DNA of 9,201 bases, taken from the NCBI GenBank assembly GCA_003155465.1, contig PMCR01000195.1, positions 1,651 through 10,851 of the forward strand. Reading direction: 5' to 3'. The translations under genes were made by a program, and so were the position numbers. Of this stretch, positions 1 to 6,711 are shown piece by piece. This DNA comes from Myxococcales bacterium. GTDB taxonomy: Bacteria > Myxococcota > Polyangia > Fen-1088. The notes beneath the pieces are model-generated. The model saw nothing but the letters and a program-made list of their open reading frames with translations. It made no database searches and was not told the origin of the DNA. Positions within the stretch are counted from its first letter, which is position 1; each line of letters starts with the position of its first letter.

Positions 1-2979
1 GAAAAGGAGCTGGCGCGCAATCCGGCTGATCCGGCGGCCTTTGCCAAACTGGAGGAGATCTATCGCAAAACCGAACAGACCAAGGCGCTGACCGATCTGC
101 TGCGCAAGGCGCTGGCGCGCAATCCCACCGACGGTGCCACCTTTGCCAAGCTGGAACAGCTCTACCGCAGAACGGAGCAGTGGAAGCCGCTTGTCGAGAT
201 GCTGGAGGCACTGACCGCCCGCGATCCCGCGAACGGCGAGGCACTCGCCAAGCTGGAGGAGCTGTATCGCAAGACCGAACAGTGGACACTGCTGTGCGAC
301 CTGCTCGAAATGCGCGCGCAGCGCAAGGGCGACCCCGAGCTGGCGCGCGGGCTGCGCATGGAGCGGGCCAGCCTGCTGCTCGACAAGCTGAAGGATGTGG
401 AAAGTGCGTTGGTGGTGGCCCAGGTTTTTGCGGCTGAAGATCCAGATGCAGCCGAGGCGTTGTACTTGAGGGCGCTTGACAGCGATCCCGACAGTGCGGT
501 GGCCCTGGCGGCGCTGGCTGACCTGTGCAGCCGCAAACGCGAGTTCGAGCGCGCGGCCAAGTTCGCTCTGCAGGGCGCGGAGAAGACCAAGAACCCGATG
601 GAGAAGGGACGCCTGCTGGCCCAGGCCGGCATCTTGGCCCTCGACCAATTCGACGACCCGGAGGCAGGCTTGGCGCTTCTCGAACGTGCCCTCGCCGCCG
701 ATCCAGAACAGGTGAGCGCGGCCCAGCGTCTGGCCAAGTTGCGCGAAGCGCGCCAGGAATGGCTGCTGCTTGAGCCGGTGCTTGACATGCTTCTGCGCCG
801 GGCACCGGCCGAGGACGACGCCACCCGCGCCGACTTGCATGAACGGGTCGCCCGCTGCGCGCAGCGACTAGGAAAGATGGACAAGGCACTGGCCAACTTC
901 GAGGCTGCGACCAGGCTGTTGCCGCACTCGCTGCCGCTGGCGCAGGCCTCGGCCGACTTGCACTTTTCGCGCGAGGCGTGGGCCGAGGCGGGGGCGGCCT
1001 ATGAGCGGGTCTACACGCTGGGCCGGACCGGCCTGACCGCCCCGGAACGGGCGGCTCTCTGCGTCCGCATGGCCACCTGTGCGGAACGGCTCGCCGACAG
1101 CGACAGAGTGCTTCACTTTCGCGAGGAGGCGGCGGCACTGGAGCCGCACGAGCGTAGCCACTTGGACGCGCTCATCGCGCTGCGCACGGCCCGGCAGGAG
1201 TGGAGCGAAGTGGTCGATCTGCGACGCAAGCAGCTTGCCCTGGTCAGCGACGAGGAGGAGCGGGCGCAACTTTGGGATGAGCTGGGCGATGTCCTGCGCG
1301 ACAAGCTCAACGATTCGGCCGATGCGGTGGCCTGCTACACCAAGGCGCTGGCTGTGCAGCCCGAGCGGCGGCAGACCCTGTACAAGATGCTCGACCACTA
1401 CAGCGGCGGCAAGCAATGGGCCAAGGCGGTCGAAACACTGGAGAAGCTGTCCGAACTGGAGACAGAACCGACCATTCGCGCCCGCGGCCGCTACACCCTG
1501 GCCGCCATCTATCGCGACGAGATGCAGGACAATGCCAAGGCGGTGGAGGTGTTCACCCAGGTGCTCGAGGACGACCCGATGTTCGTGCGTGCGTTCGATG
1601 CCATCGAGCGCATTCTGACCGAAAGCCGAAGCTGGAAGGAGCTGGCGCGCGCCTACCGCCGGCAATTGAAGCGCCTGCCCGCCGAGGCACCGACCGAGCT
1701 CAAACTGCGCCTGTGGGACGCGCTCGCCGCGGTGGCCATCAAGCACCTCAAGAACCGCGAAAGCGCCGTGCTGGCCCTGGAGGTGGCCGCTTCGCTCGAT
1801 CGGGACAATTTCGCACGCCAGGAGCAACTGGCGCAGATGTATCACGAGGCGGGTCCCCAGGCGGTGAACAAAACCATCGCGCAGCACCAGATGCTGGTCA
1901 GCAAGAAACCCGACCGCATCGCTTCGTATCAGGCGCTGGCGCCGCTCTTCTATCAGACCGGTGCCCACGACCGAATGTGGTGCGTGGCTGCAGCACTGGT
2001 CTACCTGGGCAAGGCCGATGCGCCCTTGGCCAGCTTCTACGAGAGCTACCGGCCCACTCAGCTTCCCAGCGCGGCCGGAAAAATGAACGAAGAGCTGTGG
2101 CGCAAGATCTTGCACCCGGCGGAGGATCCCTATGTCAGCGCCCTGCTCGCCCTTTTGGCCCCCGCCATCGCGATGTCCAGTGCCAGCCCCCACAAGGCCA
2201 TCGGCGTGGACCGATCCGACCGCGTGGATCTTTCGGGCGCGGCCTGGCCGCACGCCGCAGCCTTGCGCTACGTAGCCAACACGATTGAGGGAATCCTGCC
2301 TGACGTCTTCTTGAAGAAGGACGCGCCGGGCACGGTCTCCATCGTCAACCTGAAGGAGAAGAACACCCTGACCCCGGCCCTGGTGGTGGGCCCGGGTTTC
2401 GAGCAGTGGACCCGGCAGAGCGAAGTCATCTTTGACTTGGCCAAGCGGATGGTGCTGATGCGCTCGGAGCGATTTCCCAGATTTGCCCTGGGCACGCCGG
2501 CTTTGCTGGAGATCGCCCTGCGCGCCGGGCTGCTACTGGGCGGGTGCCCGATCGGCAATGGCCCGCACGGTGACGAGGTCGACAAGATGGCCAAGCTTCT
2601 CGACCCTCTGCTCTCGTCGGCGTTACGGGCCGAGCTAAAAGTGGTGGCGAGGAAATTCGTCGAGGCGCGCGGGGACAGGCTGGACTTGCTGGGCTGGATC
2701 GTCGCCTCTGACCTCACCGCCGCACGCGCGGCCCTGGCTTTGTGTGGCGACCTCGGCGCCGCGGCGCGGGTGCTCGCGGTCGAGCCTTCGGGGCAGAGCC
2801 CCTTGTCGGCGCGCGAACGCATCAATGACCTGCTGGCCTTCTCGGTCAGCGAGGACCACTTCGCGGTTCGAGCGGCCCTCGGCCTGCACGTAAACCTCAC
2901 GCCGCCCGCGCCGGAAGCCGGCAGCCTCGCCACCGCCAAGCGCCGGATGAGCCACACGCAGATCAAGTCAGCGCCGTAA
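1..2979 (+). CDS. Long TPR scaffold protein with degenerate M48-peptidase-like C-terminal domain (5' partial)
   Basis: The reading frame is open from the first base, so the ATG at 199 is internal and the true start lies upstream. About 992 residues are visible. Residues 1 to about 640 are Ala/Leu/Glu/Arg-rich helical TPR-type repeats. The first units are 34 residues long with a recurring LARNP...AKLEELYRKTEQ core, and later units are more divergent, with W-Asx-L and ALAVQPE-type turns. From about residue 730 the style changes to a compact domain with a VDRSDRVD segment, ALVVGPGFEQ, a helix ending in KRMVLMRSER and, near the end, WIVASDLTAARAAL. I read these as the scaffold of an M48 metallopeptidase without its HExxH site. 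No signal peptide or membrane segment is visible in this part. TPR arrays bind protein partners, so a scaffolding role is likely; the actual partner is unknown. A 274-bp gap separates it from glnB. The TPR call is strong and the C-terminal call is moderate. Confidence 0.9.
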   Translation, partial: EKELARNPADPAAFAKLEEIYRKTEQTKALTDLLRKALARNPTDGATFAKLEQLYRRTEQWKPLVEMLEALTARDPANGEALAKLEELYRKTEQWTLLCDLLEMRAQRKGDPELARGLRMERASLLLDKLKDVESALVVAQVFAAEDPDAAEALYLRALDSDPDSAVALAALADLCSRKREFERAAKFALQGAEKTKNPMEKGRLLAQAGILALDQFDDPEAGLALLERALAADPEQVSAAQRLAKLREARQEWLLLEPVLDMLLRRAPAEDDATRADLHERVARCAQRLGKMDKALANFEAATRLLPHSLPLAQASADLHFSREAWAEAGAAYERVYTLGRTGLTAPERAALCVRMATCAERLADSDRVLHFREEAAALEPHERSHLDALIALRTARQEWSEVVDLRRKQLALVSDEEERAQLWDELGDVLRDKLNDSADAVACYTKALAVQPERRQTLYKMLDHYSGGKQWAKAVETLEKLSELETEPTIRARGRYTLAAIYRDEMQDNAKAVEVFTQVLEDDPMFVRAFDAIERILTESRSWKELARAYRRQLKRLPAEAPTELKLRLWDALAAVAIKHLKNRESAVLALEVAASLDRDNFARQEQLAQMYHEAGPQAVNKTIAQHQMLVSKKPDRIASYQALAPLFYQTGAHDRMWCVAAALVYLGKADAPLASFYESYRPTQLPSAAGKMNEELWRKILHPAEDPYVSALLALLAPAIAMSSASPHKAIGVDRSDRVDLSGAAWPHAAALRYVANTIEGILPDVFLKKDAPGTVSIVNLKEKNTLTPALVVGPGFEQWTRQSEVIFDLAKRMVLMRSERFPRFALGTPALLEIALRAGLLLGGCPIGNGPHGDEVDKMAKLLDPLLSSALRAELKVVARKFVEARGDRLDLLGWIVASDLTAARAALALCGDLGAAARVLAVEPSGQSPLSARERINDLLAFSVSEDHFAVRAALGLHVNLTPPAPEAGSLATAKRRMSHTQIKSAP
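10..315 (+). repeat. Three tandem 102-bp units encoding 34-residue TPR motifs
   Basis: The codons for the L-E-x-x-Y core start at 49, 151 and 253, exactly 102 bp apart. Each unit reads approximately ARNP/ARDP, then AKLE, then LYRKTEQ/LYRRTEQ. The three copies agree at most positions in the protein and also share long DNA stretches, so they look recently duplicated compared with the diverged TPRs that follow after about 320. The array probably continues upstream of the window. Confidence 0.85.
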
Positions 2980-3036
2980 CCCCAAGCGTCCCTGCGCAGC
3001 GCCGCTGGCGAAGCTGGGCGGCCGCTACCGATGAGC

Positions 3037-3058
3037 CATGACCGCGGTGATGGTCATG
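3037..3058. promoter_or_regulatory. Perfect 7-bp inverted repeat in the TPR-glnB gap
   Basis: CATGACC and GGTCATG flank an 8-base centre in the 274-bp gap between the TPR gene (ends 2979) and glnB (starts 3254). No T-run follows, so it is not a classic intrinsic terminator. It could be an operator, a weak RNA hairpin at the end of the upstream transcript, or chance. I saw no convincing sigma-70 or sigma-54 promoter elsewhere in this gap. Confidence 0.3.
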
Positions 3059-3076
3059 AAATCCCCCGGCTCGTGA

Positions 3077-3592
<516 letters not shown>

Positions 3593-3677
3593 TGCCCTTC
3601 TTGGAAATCCGAAGCCGGAGCCGCCGCCGTCAACCCGGCCGTCCAACCAGCTACGAATTTGCGAGAGGTGGTACTGG

Positions 3678-4064
3678 CTACGGAACGTAGGCCGGGCCCT
3701 GACCGTTGCGCAGCAGGTTCCCGCGGCCCGTAGGCCAGGGCAGACAACTGCTGCCTGAGCCGGGCACGGTGAACACGTCCACACCGTGGTCGAAGGTCAG
3801 AAGCACGATCTCCAGCGTACCGTCGCCGTTCAGATCGACCAGCCCAGGCGACGAGAACCACCCGGTCTCGGCCCAGGACTTGTCGCCCTTCATGTTGCGC
3901 ACGAAAACCGGCTGCGCTACCGGGGTCGAGCTACCCTCGCTCTCGCACGTCGTCGTCTGATCGACGCGCCCGTCCGGGAAGGTCTTGCTGGGCCCCGCGC
4001 CGCCGGCTGGCTTCCCCCAAGGAGCACGCGAGGGCCAACGCCGGGCAGCCGATGAGTCACTCTC
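3678..4064 (-). pseudogene. Decayed 3' remnant of an FG-GAP/VCBS repeat exported protein
   Basis: On the minus strand a frame is open from 4064 down to a TAG at 3680-3678, about 128 codons, and is closed upstream by TAA at 4067-4065. It encodes a TTTCESEG segment, then SSPGLVDLNGDGTLEIV, an FG-GAP-type calcium-binding loop with D-x-N-x-D-G, and ends with TVPGSGSSCLPWPTGRGN and a short tail. This order fits secreted multi-repeat FG-GAP proteins of Myxococcota as I remember them. Only one repeat-like segment survives, and it runs directly into the terminal tail, which suggests an internal deletion. There is no ATG start at the head of the frame (only a GTG at 3902 and an internal ATG at 3893), no signal peptide and no Shine-Dalgarno site. 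The gene therefore looks truncated and dead. It is convergent with glnB. Alternatively it could be a short expressed fragment, which I think is unlikely. Confidence 0.65.
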
Positions 4065-4220
4065 TTATGTTCTCTCCCGTCATCGTGCTGGTCCCAGCGC
4101 GTATTGTGCAAATGCCCGTAACGGGACGACACGCCGAAATCGGTTCCCTTTCAGCGGGGTGATGCAAGGTAGTCTATGGTGGGAGATGTGGTCGCCTTTT
4201 CACCCGACGCCCTTGAAAAA

Positions 4221-4242
4221 TGCGCAACCCTTGCGGTGCGCA
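4221..4242. promoter_or_regulatory. Paired TGCGCA palindromes, candidate operator of the diguanylate cyclase gene
   Basis: Two copies of the self-complementary hexamer TGCGCA lie at 4221-4226 and 4237-4242. Between and overlapping them, CGCAA and TTGCG form an inverted repeat around CCC (4223-4235). The pattern overlaps the -35 region of the best promoter guess and lies 59-80 bp upstream of the ATG at 4301, a suitable place for a repressor site. Such short GC-rich palindromes also arise by chance in DNA of this composition. Confidence 0.3.
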
Positions 4243-4260
4243 GGCTGAGGCGAGCACAAT
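4231..4260 (+). promoter_or_regulatory. Possible sigma-70-type promoter before the diguanylate cyclase gene
   Basis: TTGCGG (4231-4236) and CACAAT (4255-4260) are separated by 18 bp. They match the consensus at 3 of 6 and 4 of 6 positions. A transcript starting near 4267 would leave a leader of about 34 bases before the ATG at 4301. This is the best pair I could find in 4065-4300 but it is weak; the rest of that gap shows nothing else I can name. Confidence 0.25.
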
Positions 4261-4300
4261 AGACTGAGCGGCGGTTCCGCTACATCCACAAGTGACGTCA

Positions 4301-6568
4301 ATGGCTGAGCCACGGCAAGCCGGTCTTCCGCGTCGGGGGCCTCGTCTGGGGCTTCTGGCCGAGGCCTTTGACGATGAGTTCCAGAAACAGGTGCTGGTGG
4401 CCGCTGAGCGCGAGGCGCGTGAGCAGAACCTGGATTTTGTCGCCATCTCCGGCGGCATGTTGGGCATCGAGTCTCAGCATCCCAAGAGTTTCGTGTTCGA
4501 CGTCGTGGGCCCGCACAGCGTGGACGCCTTGCTCATCTGCGCGCACACCATTGGCCACCACGTGACTGCCGACCAGATAGCCACGTTCGTGCAGCGCTAC
4601 GCCCCGCTGCCGCGCGTCTGTCTGGGGGTGGAGGTGCCGGGCATGTCCTCGTTGCTGATGGACAACGACGTGGGGATGTACACCGCGGTCAAGCACCTCA
4701 TTGCGACCCATGACCGGCGCAAGATCGCCATGATTGCTGGCCCGGCAGGCAATCCCGAGGCGCAGGCGCGCTATCGTGGTCTGGCACGCGCGCTTGCCGA
4801 GCAGGGCATGCACATGGATGCGCGCCGGATGAAATTCGGCGATTTCACCCGCGCCAGCGGTGGCCTGGCGGTGTCCGAGCTGTTCGACCGCCGCGGGCTT
4901 GGGGCGGGCGAAGTAGACGCTATCGTGTGCGCCAACGACGTGATGGCCTTGGGGGCGCTTGATGAGCTCGACCGACGCGGGATTCGGGTGCCGCGCGATC
5001 TTTCACTGGTGGGATTCGACGATCTGGACTTCGCCCGCTACGCGCGCGTGCCGCTCACCACCGTGCGCCAGCCAGTGACTGAACAGGTCCGCCATGCGGT
5101 TCGCAGCTTGGCCGGGGCTCTGCATGGAACCCCACTGCTTGAGCACGCCATCACCTTCGAGACGGAGTTCGTGCGCCGCCGTTCTTGCGGGTGCAAGACG
5201 CGAAGCCGTGAGCGCGTGCTGTCCTGGCCCCTGCCGGGTGAAACCCAGGATTTCGCCGGCGCCTTGCGCGCCCGCGACGAGAGCGTCATCGCCAACCTCC
5301 GCCAGGCCGCACACAGTGGATTCGACTTCGTGCCCGAGGACTGGGAGGAGCATTTGTTCTCCACCTTCCTGGAGCAAATTGCCGAACCGGAAGTGCCCGC
5401 CTTCGTCAACTGCGTGGAAGACATCTGCTATGCCCTGCTCCGACGGGATAGCTCGGTGGGCAGCGCGCATGACGTGCTCCTGGTTCTACGCCGCGATGCC
5501 CTTGCCTGCGTTCACGATTCGGCCACGCGGGGCCGTATCTACGACCTCATCCAGGAGGCGTTGCTGGTGGCCAGTGACATGGCTGCCATCGCGCAGGCTC
5601 AGCAACGGGGCGAGTTGGTGGCTCTCATGGGGACGGTGGCCGAAGCGACCGCCGCGATGCTGGCGGCGCCCAGCCTGGCAGCGCTGGGCAAGGCAGCGGC
5701 GGAGCATCTGCCCCACCTGGGAATTCGAGCCGGTGCCGTCGCGCTCTTCACCGAGCCCAACCTGGTCACCGAGGAGAGCGAGGCCACGTTGGTGTTCAGC
5801 GAAACGGGTCGTTGCGACGAGCCTTTACGCTTTCCCACGCGCCGGCTGGCGCCCGCCGGTTTTCTCGACGGCCGTTCCGTGGTTGTCGTGCCGCTTGGCT
5901 TCCGCGGCGAGCGGCTGGGCATGGCGTCGCTCGAGTTCGGCGCGCCCGACACCATGCTCTATGAAGAACTGCGCTTGGTGCTCAGCTCGGCGGTGACCGG
6001 CGCCCTGCTCACGCGAGCCGTCGATCAGGCGCGGCGCGAGGTCGAGAAGCTGGCCATCACCGATCCGCTGACCGGCCTCTATAACCGGCGCCACTTGTCC
6101 GAGCGAATCCGCGACGAATTCGTGCGTATGCACCGGCACCCGCGCAGTTTGAGCCTGGCGCTGGTCGATCTCGACGGATTCAAGCAGGTCAATGATCGAT
6201 TCGGCCACGAGGCCGGCGACCGCGTGCTGGTGACCGTGGCGCAGCGCCTGCGGACTGGGCTGCGCGAGGTGGACATCGTGGCCCGCTTCGGCGGAGACGA
6301 GTTCGTCGTCCTGCTCCCAGAAACCAACGCTGCCCAGGCGTGCATGGTGTCGGGGCGTATCCTGCAGGCCTTGTCGAGCGAGCCCATCGACGAACACGGC
6401 ATCGTGGATGCGACCTTCGGTGTCGCCACCACTGACGACGACGGCTCCAAAATCGACCAGGACGAACTCCTACGCCGCGCGGATCACGCATTGCTGTGCG
6501 GCAAGCGGGCCGGCAAGGGGCGGGTCTTGCACTTCGATGATTGTCCGGCCACCTTGCCTGAGAAGTAG
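4301..6568 (+). CDS. Diguanylate cyclase with LacI/GalR-type ligand sensor (PBP-GAF-like-GGDEF)
   Basis: This 755-residue soluble protein is predicted to make cyclic di-GMP from two GTP. Residues 15-290 are a periplasmic-binding-protein-like sensor of the LacI/GalR type, with PRLGLL at the first strand and VPRDLSLVGFDDLDFARYA and LTTVRQP near its end. No helix-turn-helix domain precedes it and there is no signal peptide or membrane segment, so the ligand would be bound in the cytoplasm. An RSCGC motif follows (C296 and C298). A helical stretch and a GAF-like region (about 440-580) lead to the GGDEF domain (about 584-748). That domain has DPLTGLYNRR, the metal aspartate D623 in VDLDGFKQVND, the active-site GGDEF at 664-668 and an RxxD inhibitory site at 655-658, so it should be active and product-inhibited. 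ATG 4301 is chosen; a GTG at 4292 is the alternative. Neither has a clear Shine-Dalgarno site. A GH2 hydrolase gene follows 143 bp downstream, which hints that a sugar is the ligand. Confidence 0.93.
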   Translation: MAEPRQAGLPRRGPRLGLLAEAFDDEFQKQVLVAAEREAREQNLDFVAISGGMLGIESQHPKSFVFDVVGPHSVDALLICAHTIGHHVTADQIATFVQRYAPLPRVCLGVEVPGMSSLLMDNDVGMYTAVKHLIATHDRRKIAMIAGPAGNPEAQARYRGLARALAEQGMHMDARRMKFGDFTRASGGLAVSELFDRRGLGAGEVDAIVCANDVMALGALDELDRRGIRVPRDLSLVGFDDLDFARYARVPLTTVRQPVTEQVRHAVRSLAGALHGTPLLEHAITFETEFVRRRSCGCKTRSRERVLSWPLPGETQDFAGALRARDESVIANLRQAAHSGFDFVPEDWEEHLFSTFLEQIAEPEVPAFVNCVEDICYALLRRDSSVGSAHDVLLVLRRDALACVHDSATRGRIYDLIQEALLVASDMAAIAQAQQRGELVALMGTVAEATAAMLAAPSLAALGKAAAEHLPHLGIRAGAVALFTEPNLVTEESEATLVFSETGRCDEPLRFPTRRLAPAGFLDGRSVVVVPLGFRGERLGMASLEFGAPDTMLYEELRLVLSSAVTGALLTRAVDQARREVEKLAITDPLTGLYNRRHLSERIRDEFVRMHRHPRSLSLALVDLDGFKQVNDRFGHEAGDRVLVTVAQRLRTGLREVDIVARFGGDEFVVLLPETNAAQACMVSGRILQALSSEPIDEHGIVDATFGVATTDDDGSKIDQDELLRRADHALLCGKRAGKGRVLHFDDCPATLPEK

Positions 6569-6610
6569 GGAATCATCGATAGGCATTGCCATCGCATTGA
6601 GTCACACATA

Positions 6611-6640
6611 GACTCGCAATTCCTTCGTTGACTCGCAATT
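6611..6640 (+). repeat. 11-bp direct repeat upstream of the GH2 gene
   Basis: GACTCGCAATT occurs at 6611-6621 and again at 6630-6640, a 19-bp period, or almost two helical turns. A GAGTC at 6599-6603 is inverted relative to the first copy. Perfect 11-mers this close together are unlikely by chance and could be half-sites for an activator or repressor. The second copy overlaps a TTGACT that resembles a -35 box, but no matching -10 box follows. Confidence 0.4.
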
Positions 6641-6641
6641 G

Positions 6642-6657
6642 GGTGAGCCACGTCACA
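6642..6657. promoter_or_regulatory. CRP/FNR-type palindrome upstream of the GH2 gene
   Basis: GGTGA and TCACA are separated by exactly six bases. This matches the classical CRP half-site arrangement (TGTGA-N6-TCACA) at 9 of 10 positions. It ends 54 bp before the ATG at 6712, directly after the GACTCGCAATT direct repeat. Placement before a carbohydrate hydrolase gene fits control by a CRP-family regulator, but which regulator this organism would use is unknown. Confidence 0.4.
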
Positions 6658-6700
6658 GGTGCGCTTCACTGCGTTTTTGAGCCGAGACGACTCTTGCTCC

Positions 6701-6706
6701 GGGGAG
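6701..6706 (+). promoter_or_regulatory. Ribosome binding site of the GH2 lipoprotein gene
   Basis: GGGGAG sits five bases before the ATG at 6712. It selects this start over the TTG at 6628, which would add 28 residues in front of an otherwise normal lipoprotein signal peptide. Confidence 0.75.
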
Positions 6707-6711
6707 AAGCC

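Noticed and set aside
868..2253. A 461-residue minus-strand open frame opposite the TPR gene
   Set aside because: It is the antisense shadow of a high-GC coding region. The composition is low-complexity with no recognisable motif, and the plus-strand TPR protein explains the codon pattern.
1416..2288. A 290-residue plus-strand frame overlapping the TPR gene
   Set aside because: Gly/Arg/Pro-rich out-of-frame translation typical of GC-rich DNA; no domain and no start signal.
2997..3007. CAGCG-C-CGCTG dyad just after the TPR stop codon as a terminator
   Set aside because: The arms are 5 bp with a one-base centre, which cannot fold into a stable hairpin as RNA, and no T-run follows.
4115..4125. 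CCCGT-A-ACGGG palindrome in the gap before the cyclase gene
   Set aside because: Short, isolated, and about 180 bp from the start codon; I cannot distinguish it from chance in GC-rich DNA.
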